DNA of 64,000 nucleotides, taken from Legionella lytica. Lineage in GTDB: Bacteria > Pseudomonadota > Gammaproteobacteria > Legionellales > Legionellaceae. Location: positions 558,501 through 622,500 of the forward strand of contig NZ_CP071527.1 in assembly GCF_023921225.1 (NCBI RefSeq), in the 5' to 3' direction. Position 1 is the stretch's first letter. The number at the start of each line of letters is the position of its first letter. Shown here piece by piece: positions 39,301 to 48,193 of this stretch. Below the pieces are notes generated by a model that worked only from the letters and a program-made list of their open reading frames with translations, had not been told where the DNA came from and made no database searches. The position numbers and the translations under genes are program-made.

Positions 39301-39808
39301 ATTGATGCGTAATGTCTTAGGAACTGAGTCAGTAAAAGAAATGTATCAGCAACATTGGTTTAGTGTGGGTTTTGATTTGACCTGGCTATGGATTGCTTAC
39401 TACGAAATCATGCAAAGCGTAGGACTTCCCATGGATAATCAAAATATTAGTGCCTCAGGGCTGATTAGTAACTTTATGGGGCTGGCAATGATGGTCGCCA
39501 TAGTTGAATCATTAAGCAATTATTTAGCTTTTGGTGAGTCAACGAATCTGATTACTATGTTTTCGATGTTAATGCTCTTACCAATTATCTTAAAGAGTGT
39601 ATTTTCAAGTTTTCAGGCTGTACAAGATAGGATTTATCCGGAGTCTCCCAATATTGTTGAGCTTGATGAGGAAGAGCAACCTGTGGAACCGCAAAGTCAG
39701 CCTCAATCCTGGTGGGGTTCGATACGCTCATTCTTTCATAATTCTCGAAATGCACGCACATTAACTCATGAAGAGGAACATTTGCTTAATTATGAAATGA
39801 AGCACTAG
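36335..39808 (+). CDS. Large P-type-ATPase-like membrane protein with E-block C terminus
   Basis: The 1157-residue protein has the catalytic core of P-type ATPases. It has the phosphorylated aspartate D556 in ISDKTGTLTTNGM, T795-G796-D797 in VATGDTTKAAEN, and the hinge GDGSND at 898-903. The actuator domain is reduced: RTGDLVFCNEAVDLASVKIS is followed by SGEL in place of TGES. Four hydrophobic segments lie in the first 200 residues and three near 1020-1110. I find no PEGLP-like ion-binding helix before the DKTGTLT, so the transported substrate is unclear. The tail RTLTHEEEHLLNYEMKH contains a glutamate block like Dot/Icm secretion signals. The start is uncertain (ATG 36335 or 36344). Confidence 0.8.
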   Translation: MYKMFEKHNNKQRKQKQIQQPSRALSVGLIQNEEPDRTYYITSTIENIGHFLFSQTQELYKAISLAFSADSLDWRNFKRYAWPVVSSGIALFFGELLTRGISQYQTDSEDYDFVYKFILGAAILSCSALNRITDKHFKSTAAFSAAVASEVVGIVYMYYSVFTGTQRLTSEQFSEDYSLIASIGTSALFTPSGIAFFAQIAQKQLLKWQHNRGAQRSDTATIPSGLTPVGNFYFQLGHIMARELMPIPRLFQLGLIAENIRQGEGALRQFRNVPALIADLTPATIRESLAQQAMIQDDYEYNHKEYQVLKFTPQGAHFFTVLGYLLRTGDLVFCNEAVDLASVKISGELVALKQGEQGQFLKELGQQKFSVNLKAQNGEDVWIEHRSKMAWDSPHKTVSLRLVRDGKQPGVMVGDKLNLFGANNFFIQIKPADEFLSNNDIHKVAVINQIIGDRKRKSVYHSLMASAALAVCTQQDLRLLPAEMSKYTFNVFQAMIPFSEQFLREMVNGQLLKRLNKNLRDRPLETIDALRVVDLCHALSGYYRDRFPKGVAIISDKTGTLTTNGMNVLGLWTTSMSAQIQHLVKEKDPRLLPDGTQLSEVFELFCQAYTNNPKEMEPEEDAILQLLNSLFHQTSNLQVAVLGNNHFRKNISLNESEKEIETFHLGLYRNFGGRLTLVRDGSSHRLVFCGIPKASAFNNTSLLRDYYSMNTRTGVLSRDWCIARTELNEKQFKQLQEYFDQDNKKGIESFLMENPLLLETMQHHGTFIIDNPIKKGAEQFISSCRSIQVPVFVATGDTTKAAENIANVLCPEYAKKISILRAEHIESDNIRLDEEHIPAESTVIFSGINSAVLAAFHKLLARDKSARPVIIFAEMSTEGKGILARFLKDNQFFIVANGDGSNDVLMMKEAHTVIAHCAEDNSLAPGVGSFADLTDVQLRRLLCSDKSFYELFDIADPRSIFIQLFAETANSQEKGMLALTLKSWKINFELMRNVLGTESVKEMYQQHWFSVGFDLTWLWIAYYEIMQSVGLPMDNQNISASGLISNFMGLAMMVAIVESLSNYLAFGESTNLITMFSMLMLLPIILKSVFSSFQAVQDRIYPESPNIVELDEEEQPVEPQSQPQSWWGSIRSFFHNSRNARTLTHEEEHLLNYEMKH

Positions 39809-39816
39809 TTAAAAAT

Positions 39817-39853
39817 TGTAGCCTTGATGCAGCACGGCGTAATCAAGGCTACA
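39817..39853. repeat. Palindromic terminator-like repeat
   Basis: TGTAGCCTTGAT and ATCAAGGCTACA are exact complements across a 13-base loop. It lies between the P-type-like gene and the convergent deacetylase and probably ends both. Confidence 0.6.
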
Positions 39854-39866
39854 TTAGAGCGCCCCT

Positions 39867-40625
39867 TCAGGAGGACGTGCCTTTTAACGCCTCGTCTAGA
39901 CTAATAAACCGATACCCATGAGACGCATACATTTGTAATAAATCATCTAAAAAATAACTATTTAAAAGATTCGCATGCAGCAGCAAAACTTGCTTTGTTG
40001 AATCGCATCGCTGACGGTATTCCGTAAAAGCCGTTTGGTGCCAGACAAAGTCAAGATACTGTTGGCGTAGTTTATTTAGTAATTCTGGATTTGCGCGCAC
40101 TTCGTCAGTAAGTTTTAAATTGAAGATAAAATCTCGGCTATCAATAGTTACTGGAGCTACACGATAATGGTTTTTCTTTAAATAATGAAGCACCTGTTGT
40201 TTCTTAACGAAACTGCTTTCGGCAAGATAAGGGTAGCGATAATACTTGGTTTCTGTCATGAGGGGAGTAAGAATTTTATCAGCCCGGTCCACATCGGCAA
40301 TATAAGATGAGGCGGATATTTTTCGTAAGTTAACGTGTGAATAACTATGGCTACCCAAAACAAAGCCACTATCTAAAAATGCATGAAGGTCTTTTAAGTT
40401 ATCTTCATTGAGATTTTGAGCAATAACAAAGCCAATGGCAGGAGCTTTATGTTTAGTTAATGCTTGAGTTATTTTTTCAAATCTAGCATGTTCAATAGGT
40501 AAATCATCCAGGGTAATGGCAATCGTACGCTCTTTAGGAATACAGGGTGTATTAGGTGCTGTTGCATAGGTAATTATTGAGATGATGATTAAAAAAATAG
40601 CTAAGGTAACAGAGTTTCTCCGCAT
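39867..40625 (-). CDS. Polysaccharide deacetylase (NodB fold), exported or membrane-anchored
   Basis: After an N-terminal hydrophobic segment (VTLAIFLIIISIITYATA), the NodB domain begins RTIAITLDDLPIEHARF with the catalytic aspartate pair. The metal histidines are in GFVLGSHSYSHVNL, and the conserved arginine/proline segment is KYYRYPYLAES. The late motif LLHANLLNSYFLDDLL is also typical. It should remove acetyl groups from a carbohydrate in the periplasm or outside; the substrate is unknown. The ATG at 40623-40625 has GGGA six bases upstream and is preferred over a TTG four codons earlier. The length is 252 residues. Confidence 0.8.
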   Translation of the reverse strand: MRRNSVTLAIFLIIISIITYATAPNTPCIPKERTIAITLDDLPIEHARFEKITQALTKHKAPAIGFVIAQNLNEDNLKDLHAFLDSGFVLGSHSYSHVNLRKISASSYIADVDRADKILTPLMTETKYYRYPYLAESSFVKKQQVLHYLKKNHYRVAPVTIDSRDFIFNLKLTDEVRANPELLNKLRQQYLDFVWHQTAFTEYRQRCDSTKQVLLLHANLLNSYFLDDLLQMYASHGYRFISLDEALKGTSS

Positions 40626-40845
40626 TACAAATCCCAATTTAATAAGACGTTCGTTCTTGGATAGAGAGTTTCCATGCTTGCCATTTTACCATCACAATTG
40701 TCTAAATTGTAGTTGTCTTAGTGGGACGGTCCTAGGAGGGGGCTGTTGCATCTTCATGAAAAGAATGTTATCAAATTAGACTGGTTTAAAATTAATCTAT
40801 TTTTTATGTGTATTTTTCAAGGACATGTCTCAAGGAGTGAGCATC

Positions 40846-42858
40846 ATGGGAAGAGAGAAAAAACAGTACACATCATATCAAGCAATGCCGAGTAGCTTGC
40901 GTTTTTGGCTGTATTCTGAGGCTTGTTATACTGATGAAGAATTAGACTTAAGGGCGTGGGTATTAGATATTCGTGCCAATTCGGGAATTCATGCAGATTA
41001 CCTCAGCAATTCAGGCTCTTGGTTTTCTAATGATGATGAACAGGCGTTGATCAATGTTTATGATAATTCTTGGTTTTTTTCAAGAGCGTATAAGACACGT
41101 CAGGTTCTAAAGATGGGCGATTTTTTAGTAAAACCTGTAGACGCTCAACGTTTACAATGGCCCCAATTATATGAATTGATGCAACGAACAGGGGATTATT
41201 TAAGGCTACGCAATAAAAATTTGCGGGTAGAGCATTTAAACCAGCCAATGAATTTTATTATGCTGGATATAAATAATATCCTGAAAGGGATAAGCCAGAA
41301 TCCTAATATTGGACAAACTCAGAAGCAATTAGAGCATCTGTATTATTATATTCTTGCTATTGAAACAAATACTTCGCCCTTAGTTGGTTCCGATCGGTTA
41401 TTTTTAGCAAATTTGCGTACAGCAATTAATAATGAAGTAAAACCTCATTTAACACATCTCTCTGAATCCCAGTTATTAAAAGACCGTTTAATTGAATTAG
41501 CTAAGGCAACGCAACAACTTTATACTGAATGTAATCGAGGAGCGCATTTTGCGCTTAATCCTAATGCAATTAATCCGCATCCACGAGACTTGATTAGTGG
41601 GCAACTTGATGATTTAAAAGCTTATCCAACATTGGCTGCTAAAGAATGTGCTAAAAAAGAAACTCAAGCGCTTGCAGTGCCAACATCTGTTTTGAGTTTG
41701 TCGTCAGTGGAATTACGCGATTGTGCCAATTTTAATCTCATCAACATGGAGGATGAGGTATTGCAGCTTTATGCCAAAGCAGTCGTTGATTTAAATGAGT
41801 TGGCGCGATTTCAAAAAATCATCGAGCAAACTATTGGACTTTTAGGGCAAGCTGGAGAAGTTTATACCGTTTATCAATTTAAAGAACAGTTAACACTGTT
41901 GCTCAAACAGCTTGACCATTTTGTCGATTTTTCCGCACAAACAATGGACGACTTATTGTTTGAAAACACGCAAGCCTATCATAAGGCGATTCAGGATGAA
42001 CAAAAGTTATCTTTTTTCCAACGATGGTTTACTTCAGAGCAAGAGAAACTGGATGCCTTTATTAAAAACCAGGATATATTAGCCCAATATCCTTCTACGA
42101 CATCTGAGCTTGCGAATACAAGACAGGGTTTGAAAAAAAATGTGGCTCAGATTTTAGAGCATTTAAACAAACCAGCAATTCAAGAAACAAATTTTGTTGC
42201 GATTGCTGATCAGGCGCAAGAATTAAATCGCTTGATGGGTTCAATGCATGAGTGGGTCACCGTGCAATATGAGGCTAAGGGATTAACTCCACCTGAAAAG
42301 CCCGAGCAGTTACATATTTTACCGGAGGTACACGCGCCTCCTCTGGCTGATTGTGCATCACAAACGGTAGAAGAAATTATATCGACTACTAATATAAGCA
42401 CTCCATTCTATCAGGAACGTATGGCGGCTCCGAATATGACTTCGGCTATTTGTCCTCCGGATCAACCAGAATGCTCCACAGTGAACGTTTCACAGACGAG
42501 TACGCAGAATTCCATTTATCTAATCGGTTTAGTCACCTTACTTCCGATTGGGTTAATTCTTCTGTATTTATTTCTTAAATCACGCGAAGCTTCAGAACCC
42601 ATCGTGTATGGAAGTAAGGAAGAGTTTCACGAGGCGCTTGTGAAGTTAGAAGATTTAATTGCCCAAGTGAAAATGGCTGATGAGTTTGATGAAGATGGAT
42701 ATGATAAATTGGACTTTGATGATTTTATTAGTAAATATGAGCGTTTACGTAAAAAAGCAGGTTTGGGATGTTATGAAGTAGGAAATTTAAATGAGCTTTA
42801 TGATGATATGAATGTTTATTATGAGGAGTTTTTGAAACAAAAGCTGTATTTGCGATAA
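40846..42858 (+). CDS. Unknown protein with one C-terminal transmembrane helix
   Basis: I do not recognise this 670-residue protein. It has no signal peptide. The N-terminal 100 residues are aromatic-rich (SLRFWLYSEACYTDEELDLR, SWFFSRAY), and the middle is mostly helical with coiled-coil character. A proline-rich linker runs into a single hydrophobic helix (YLIGLVTLLPIGLILLYLFL, about residues 557-577). After it comes a short, very acidic tail domain (MADEFDEDGYDKLDFDDF). This is the layout of a tail-anchored type protein with a small domain beyond the membrane. GGAG eight bases before the ATG at 40846 decides the start. It may be an effector, but nothing proves it. Confidence 0.65.
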   Translation: MGREKKQYTSYQAMPSSLRFWLYSEACYTDEELDLRAWVLDIRANSGIHADYLSNSGSWFSNDDEQALINVYDNSWFFSRAYKTRQVLKMGDFLVKPVDAQRLQWPQLYELMQRTGDYLRLRNKNLRVEHLNQPMNFIMLDINNILKGISQNPNIGQTQKQLEHLYYYILAIETNTSPLVGSDRLFLANLRTAINNEVKPHLTHLSESQLLKDRLIELAKATQQLYTECNRGAHFALNPNAINPHPRDLISGQLDDLKAYPTLAAKECAKKETQALAVPTSVLSLSSVELRDCANFNLINMEDEVLQLYAKAVVDLNELARFQKIIEQTIGLLGQAGEVYTVYQFKEQLTLLLKQLDHFVDFSAQTMDDLLFENTQAYHKAIQDEQKLSFFQRWFTSEQEKLDAFIKNQDILAQYPSTTSELANTRQGLKKNVAQILEHLNKPAIQETNFVAIADQAQELNRLMGSMHEWVTVQYEAKGLTPPEKPEQLHILPEVHAPPLADCASQTVEEIISTTNISTPFYQERMAAPNMTSAICPPDQPECSTVNVSQTSTQNSIYLIGLVTLLPIGLILLYLFLKSREASEPIVYGSKEEFHEALVKLEDLIAQVKMADEFDEDGYDKLDFDDFISKYERLRKKAGLGCYEVGNLNELYDDMNVYYEEFLKQKLYLR

Positions 42859-42892
42859 TGGTATTCGAGGTAAGGTTGCAACTACAGCGAAT

Positions 42893-42913
42893 TACCGCGG
42901 CTTGGCCGCGGTA
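42893..42913. repeat. Palindromic repeat, CCGCGGCTTG type
   Basis: TACCGCGGC-TTG-GCCGCGGTA is a perfect 9-base-pair stem, a second copy of the element at 16207, again followed by TCC. It lies 35 bases after the unknown membrane gene. Confidence 0.6.
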
Positions 42914-42983
42914 TCCATACAAAGGAAGTCCTTACTTGAATTTTGCGTGGAATCCGATCATTGTGATTGTTGATGAGTCAATG

Positions 42984-43036
42984 AGGTTCATGCTTCCATT
43001 CAAGACCTCGCGTGTTCGCTGAACCTACTTTTTTTT
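42984..43036 (+). terminator. Stem with T-tract, terminator or end of a small RNA
   Basis: AGGTTCA and TGAACCT enclose about 29 bases, which can fold further (GCG-TGTT-CGC). Eight T residues follow two bases later. It is more than 120 bases after the preceding gene, so it may end that transcript or an unseen short RNA. Confidence 0.4.
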
Positions 43037-43242
43037 CTCTAAAACTCAGGCTAAATTACTGGTAAAAATAACAATATTGGTACTAAACTTATTTTATATG
43101 CTCGTAGTACTAAAAAATGCGGTGAAGTTTTAGCAGGGGATCGCTAAAGCATTTTTCTAGGATAAGAATAATTAAAGTAACTTAGAATTTAAGCATAAAT
43201 CTTGCATAAAATAATAAAAAGTTAGTGAGAAAGGGGCGGCAT

Positions 43243-43959
43243 ATGAAAAAAATAATGTTAATTGCATTGATGATGCTTATGGGTGCCGTAGCAAATGCAG
43301 GGTTTTACGGTACAGGATTATGTGGGTACCCACAGTATAATTGCATCACCATAGTTTCAGGACAAAATTGGGAAAATCTCTTTCCTGATCCACAGCAACG
43401 TGATGTCGTACAACGTATCAATCGAACTTATAACCCGCTATGGGCAGGTAAAGTGATTGCAGTACCTAAAAATTTGGCATACCTAAATATGTTAGATGTT
43501 GCACCATTTCCTCTGAAAATACCCAGTGAAAACCAAAAAACGGTTATCGTGGATCAAGATAAACTTGCTTGGGGCGCTTATGATGCTCAGGGACATCTAG
43601 TGAAATGGGGACCTATTTCTTCAGGAAGAGATAAATGCTCTGATTCCAATCATTCTTGCCGCACCTTGACCGGAATTTTCCGCGTCTTTAGTAAAGAAAA
43701 TGAAAAATGTAGCTCAGATGTCTTCCCTATTGGTAAAGGGGGAGCCAAAATGCCGTATTGCATGTACTTCCATAAAGGTTTTGCATTGCATGGTTCAGAT
43801 GACATTCCTGGTGTGAGAGCTAGTCATGGCTGCGTGCGCATGTTTGTTGAAGATGCTAAATGGTTGAATCGTGATTTCGTCGAGTTATCTAGTGAGCGTA
43901 ATAATTTCATGGGTACGGTTGTGATTGTACGTCCAATCAATGACAGTGAGAAAATATGA
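43243..43959 (+). CDS. enhA: L,D-transpeptidase family protein EnhA
   Basis: EnhA is part of the enhanced-entry locus linked to uptake into host cells. A signal peptide (KKIMLIALMMLMGAVANA) leads to an export-processed protein of about 220 residues. The YkuD L,D-transpeptidase motif is complete: FALHGSDDIPGVRASHGCVRMF, with the catalytic cysteine in SHGCVRM. This suggests it alters peptidoglycan cross-links or anchors proteins. AAAGGGG before the ATG at 43243 decides the start over an open codon six residues earlier. Its stop overlaps the enhB ATG. Confidence 0.88.
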   Translation: MKKIMLIALMMLMGAVANAGFYGTGLCGYPQYNCITIVSGQNWENLFPDPQQRDVVQRINRTYNPLWAGKVIAVPKNLAYLNMLDVAPFPLKIPSENQKTVIVDQDKLAWGAYDAQGHLVKWGPISSGRDKCSDSNHSCRTLTGIFRVFSKENEKCSSDVFPIGKGGAKMPYCMYFHKGFALHGSDDIPGVRASHGCVRMFVEDAKWLNRDFVELSSERNNFMGTVVIVRPINDSEKI

Positions 43960-44522
43960 TGAATACTCTAAAAAAATTCACCTCAATTTCTTTAATGCTT
44001 TTTGTTGGACTATTATCGACCCAGCTTGAGGCCGCGAAAGCTAAAAAAACGGATCCACTCGCGGCCCAACAAAAGGCTGCAAAAGAAGAGGCTAGATTCC
44101 CCATAGGGTGTATTCCAGTAGGTCATGAGCAACGTCTTAAGGTGTTATCTCTTTTCCCTGGAAAAGAAGGGGCTTTGCAATCATTATACTTCTTTTATAA
44201 TAAACTACCTCAGACCGTAAGCTTGTATCAAATGCGGGATGAAGACAGTGAGTATTCCACCCGCTTCAATCACACCATTGGCCCTAATCAGTGGGCTGCA
44301 TTGGCTACAGGTGAGCCTTTGGTTCGATTTGTCTGTACCTTAGGGGATGGCAAAAAATCATATGGAAAAATAGTTGATTGTGCGGATACGGTTAAAATTT
44401 GTGAATATGTGCACGTAAAATTTGGTTTAAATAATAAAGGCAACTTCTGGGTTTCCGATGGCAACTCAAGAAATGGGGCCGTTAATGATGTAGTACATTA
44501 TGGCATTATACCAGGGGTATAA
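43956..44522 (+). CDS. enhB: Enhanced entry protein EnhB
   Basis: This is a 188-residue exported protein with a signal peptide (SISLMLFVGLLSTQLEAAKA). It is followed by a lysine-rich linker and a small domain with four cysteines. No enzyme motif is visible. The family is known mainly from its place in enhABC. The ATG overlaps the enhA stop (ATGA), so translation is coupled. Its own role is not established from the sequence. Confidence 0.82.
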   Translation: MMNTLKKFTSISLMLFVGLLSTQLEAAKAKKTDPLAAQQKAAKEEARFPIGCIPVGHEQRLKVLSLFPGKEGALQSLYFFYNKLPQTVSLYQMRDEDSEYSTRFNHTIGPNQWAALATGEPLVRFVCTLGDGKKSYGKIVDCADTVKICEYVHVKFGLNNKGNFWVSDGNSRNGAVNDVVHYGIIPGV

Positions 44523-44590
44523 ATATCAATTCAGCAATGGGATTGCCAGTGAATTAAGATTGAATTGCCATGTATAGAGGGAGAATCTTC

Positions 44591-47500
44591 ATGAAATCGC
44601 TAGTGCCTTGGGTATGTTTGCTCGCAGCAACCACCAGCCAACAGGTTGTTGCCGATGATTTCAGCGCTTATCGCTTAGGAAATTATAATACGGCGATAGA
44701 GCCGTTACTGAGTCAAACCGGAAAAAATGCAGTTGCTGATTATTATTTAGGACGCATTTATCTTTATGGATACGGCCAATTAAAAAATACCCAGTTAGCA
44801 ATGCGTTATTTTACGCAATCCGCACGTAAAGGTTATTTACCTGCAATCATGCTTGTTGCGAAATATACTTTATTGCACGACAAAGACCCAGAACAAGCGG
44901 TAACCTGGTTTAAGCAGGCTGCTGCGGCAGGGAACGTGGACGCACAAATGTTTGTTGCTGCAGCCTATCTCTATGGCATCGGCGTGAAGAAAAATTACGA
45001 TACGGCAACTCGTTTTTATATTGATGCGGCAAAAAATGGTAATTCGGTTGCCCAATATACTTTGGCTGAAAATTTTATTAACAGTCGTAATGCATCTAAC
45101 AATAAGTTAGGTCTTATTTGGTTAAATAAGGCGGTTGCTAATGGTAACCCACAGGCCATAACTAAATTAGGCAGTCTGTATCTTGCTGGCAAGTTGGTTG
45201 ATAAAGATGTTGAAAAGGGAACTGAATTATTAAACAAGGCTGCTGCCCAAGGTTTTGCCCCTGCAATGGTTAAATTAGGTGAAGCCGAATTGGCGCAAAA
45301 TCAAAAAGATCAAGCGCTAAAATGGTTTGAAAAAGTAGGACAGTACCAAAATAATCAAGCATATCTTGATTTGGCTGAAGTTTATCTGGATGCAAAAAGC
45401 CCAGTACATGATCCTAAAACAGCATTTCTATGGACATTGAAAGCTGCACAAAATGATTCGACAGAAGCAAAACGCCAACTTGCCGAATTTTATAAAAAAG
45501 GCATAGGTATTGAAGCTGATTTGAACATGGCAAAACAATGGCAAGATCAGGCAAACCAAGATGAAAAAGCAAGTAATCAAGGAAAAGCCTTAGCTGCCGC
45601 GGCTCTTTGGTTAAGTAACGGCACCACAGATAAGTTGGTCCAAACAGCTTATCAAATGAATGGCATTTTAAGTGCTTGGAATAATCCTACCGTTTTAGGT
45701 GATTATGCATATAATCAAGCGCCTAAATTAAAAACTATCTCTCGCCATCATATCTTTAAGCCTCGATTTGAACTGGTGCAACCTAATGATGTGCCCATTA
45801 CTAGTTATTATGATGCACTTTTAAGTCGTGAGGCTAGCGCTCAATCGAACCAATGGATGTACCCTATTTATCCATTAAATAGTCAAGTAGCTGAGGTGGA
45901 GCGTGCAAATAGTCTTATTGTTGCCCATCCTGATTTACCTGCTCCTTATCTTGATGCCCAATATGCGGATCTTGTTTCACAAGAGCCAAGCATTATGGAT
46001 ATGTGGACGGAAGGTTGGCAAAAGCAAGTTAATATGATGTCGGAATTTTATCAATTGTATAACCGAGCAATATTAGGTGATGCGCAAACGCAATTTGAAA
46101 TAGGACAAATGTTCCAATACGGGATAGGGGTGGCGCAAAACGACTCTGCGGCGATTGCGTTTTATCAAAATGCGGTACAGCAACAACATTTAGGTGCTGA
46201 ATATAATTTGGGTATGTTGTATTTACAACGAGCCAAGAGCAAAGAAGATTATCAGCTAGCTTTAGACGATTTAACTGATGCCGCCTTTAAAGGGAATAAA
46301 AACTCTCAATACGTATTGTCTCGAATTCTGGAAAAAGGGATAACAGGGGCTGAGGGGACGGTATATATTAAAGCGGATCCTGAGCAAGCTAATTCGATGT
46401 TGTATTTGGCTGCAGCAAATAATTATGGCCTGGCTGAATACGACTTAGCCGACCGTTTGGCACGTGACCAAGATAGCAATTTAAGCATTGATGCAAAAAA
46501 AGAAAAAATTGCGTTAATTCGTCAATTATATCAAGGAGCTGCAGATCGAGGTATTTCCAATGCCTTGTTACCACTGGCGTTTTATAATGCCATGGACGGG
46601 AATGCTAAAAGACAGGCTAAAGCCTTTGCTGTTGCTAAAGAACAAGCGGAAGCCGGAAATGAAAAAGCAGCTTTACTCCTTGGACTGCTTTATGATCGTG
46701 GAATAGGTGTTAGTGCTGATCCTGCGCAAGCAATACACTGGTATCAACAAGCAGGACAAAATGCAGTCAGTCAATTTATCTTGGGCACCTATACTGCTGA
46801 AGGTAAAGGGGTTGAGAAGAATAATGAGCAGGGAATGGTGCAATTACAACAGGCCGTAAAAGACAAGTTCTCTTATGCTGACTTTAATATGGCCGTACTG
46901 TTGCAACAAGAAAAACGGGACTTTTTACCCGACCTGATTCACTCTTATGAATTAGGCAATAGTCACGCAGGTATTGTTCTAGCTGATTATTATCTGGCAG
47001 CAAATACGGATGCAGACAAAATGAAAGAAGCCAGAGCGATTTATGATGGTTTGGCTCAGAAAGGAGATAGAGACGCGCAGTTAAAATTAGCCTTCATGAA
47101 TGAGAATGGTTTAAGTGCTGCTCCTAACATGGTTGATGCACAACGTTGGTATACTGCTGCTGCTGAGCAGGGTGAGCCACTGGCTGAATATTTATTAGGC
47201 CAATTTTATCAATTGGGTAACAGTGGTGAGCCAGATTACAGTGCAGCTAAAGAGTGGTACAAAAAAGCAGCTGCGACCCTACCTGAAGCTTATGTTGCCT
47301 TAGGTTTTATTAATGAGACGGTGGATGATAATTACCCACAAGCGCTCAAAGCCTATGAAAAGGCTGCGGCTAAAGGCAATGCACTAGGCATTTATAACTT
47401 AGGGCTGATGTATTTATATGGCAAGGGTACTCCAGTCGATTACGCAAAAGCTAAAGAGTTATTTGTTAAGGCGGCAAATGACAAAGTACATGACGCAATG

Positions 47501-48193
47501 AACCAATTAGGTGGCATATACTTCATGGGGCTTGGTCAGCCTCGCGATGAACAACAAGCTTTAGCTTGGTATAAGAAAGCTGCAGATTTAGGAAATGCGA
47601 ATGCACTTTATGAGTTGGGTCTGCTTTCAGAGACTGGCATTACCTCGAAAATAGATTTTGCTGAGGCGCTTAAGTACTATCAGGCAGCAGCAACTAAAGG
47701 TAATGAAAAGGCTATGTTGGCTTTAGCCAGAATGTACCACTATGGATTAGGTGTCGAAAAAGATCCAAAAATGGCGGCTGGTTTCTACCAAAAATTAGCA
47801 GCTCGACAAAATGCATATGCTCAATATCAATTGGGTACTTATTACCTCGAGGGTACGGCAGGGGAGTTATCTCCATCAAAAGGAAAACTCTTGCTGCAAC
47901 AAGCTAGTGACAATGGCAACATCCAAGCACGTAAAGTGTTACAACGTATGGAAGCAAAAACTCAGGCTCGCGTTAGTTTCGTTGAGCCAGTAACCTTGGA
48001 ACGTGCACCGATTGTTGCTGGAGAGGCGGCAAACAGGTTATATTTTGATGCTTTAAATGAGTGGAATCGAGGTGATGAGGCCTTATCACGAATGATTTTA
48101 CAACATATCGTGACAAAATATCCTGATTTTGAACCTGCGCGCCGTGCTTACGAACAAGTAAATCAAGCCAAAGTCGCTAATTCCTACAGCTAA
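44591..48193 (+). CDS. enhC: Enhanced entry protein EnhC, Sel1-like repeat protein
   Basis: The 1200-residue exported protein starts with a signal peptide (SLVPWVCLLAATTSQQVVAD). It consists of many Sel1-like repeats of about 36 residues, for example AVTWFKQAAAAGNVDAQMFV, ALAWYKKAADLGNANALYEL and AIHWYQQAGQNAVSQFIL. L. pneumophila EnhC has the same length. There it restrains a lytic transglycosylase in the periplasm, limits release of muropeptides sensed by NOD1, and helps intracellular growth. Here the same role is inferred. GAGGGAGA before the ATG at 44591 sets the start. It follows enhB by 68 bases and completes enhABC. Confidence 0.93.
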   Translation: MKSLVPWVCLLAATTSQQVVADDFSAYRLGNYNTAIEPLLSQTGKNAVADYYLGRIYLYGYGQLKNTQLAMRYFTQSARKGYLPAIMLVAKYTLLHDKDPEQAVTWFKQAAAAGNVDAQMFVAAAYLYGIGVKKNYDTATRFYIDAAKNGNSVAQYTLAENFINSRNASNNKLGLIWLNKAVANGNPQAITKLGSLYLAGKLVDKDVEKGTELLNKAAAQGFAPAMVKLGEAELAQNQKDQALKWFEKVGQYQNNQAYLDLAEVYLDAKSPVHDPKTAFLWTLKAAQNDSTEAKRQLAEFYKKGIGIEADLNMAKQWQDQANQDEKASNQGKALAAAALWLSNGTTDKLVQTAYQMNGILSAWNNPTVLGDYAYNQAPKLKTISRHHIFKPRFELVQPNDVPITSYYDALLSREASAQSNQWMYPIYPLNSQVAEVERANSLIVAHPDLPAPYLDAQYADLVSQEPSIMDMWTEGWQKQVNMMSEFYQLYNRAILGDAQTQFEIGQMFQYGIGVAQNDSAAIAFYQNAVQQQHLGAEYNLGMLYLQRAKSKEDYQLALDDLTDAAFKGNKNSQYVLSRILEKGITGAEGTVYIKADPEQANSMLYLAAANNYGLAEYDLADRLARDQDSNLSIDAKKEKIALIRQLYQGAADRGISNALLPLAFYNAMDGNAKRQAKAFAVAKEQAEAGNEKAALLLGLLYDRGIGVSADPAQAIHWYQQAGQNAVSQFILGTYTAEGKGVEKNNEQGMVQLQQAVKDKFSYADFNMAVLLQQEKRDFLPDLIHSYELGNSHAGIVLADYYLAANTDADKMKEARAIYDGLAQKGDRDAQLKLAFMNENGLSAAPNMVDAQRWYTAAAEQGEPLAEYLLGQFYQLGNSGEPDYSAAKEWYKKAAATLPEAYVALGFINETVDDNYPQALKAYEKAAAKGNALGIYNLGLMYLYGKGTPVDYAKAKELFVKAANDKVHDAMNQLGGIYFMGLGQPRDEQQALAWYKKAADLGNANALYELGLLSETGITSKIDFAEALKYYQAAATKGNEKAMLALARMYHYGLGVEKDPKMAAGFYQKLAARQNAYAQYQLGTYYLEGTAGELSPSKGKLLLQQASDNGNIQARKVLQRMEAKTQARVSFVEPVTLERAPIVAGEAANRLYFDALNEWNRGDEALSRMILQHIVTKYPDFEPARRAYEQVNQAKVANSYS

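Larger units (their letters stand above)
42859..43242. other. Intergenic stretch before enhA
   Basis: The 384-base gap holds a CCGCGG palindrome (42893-42913) and a stem with an 8-T tail (42984-43036). After these comes about 200 bases of AT-rich DNA that must contain the enhABC promoter. I cannot assign -35 and -10 boxes with confidence. No reading frame is convincing. Confidence 0.5.
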
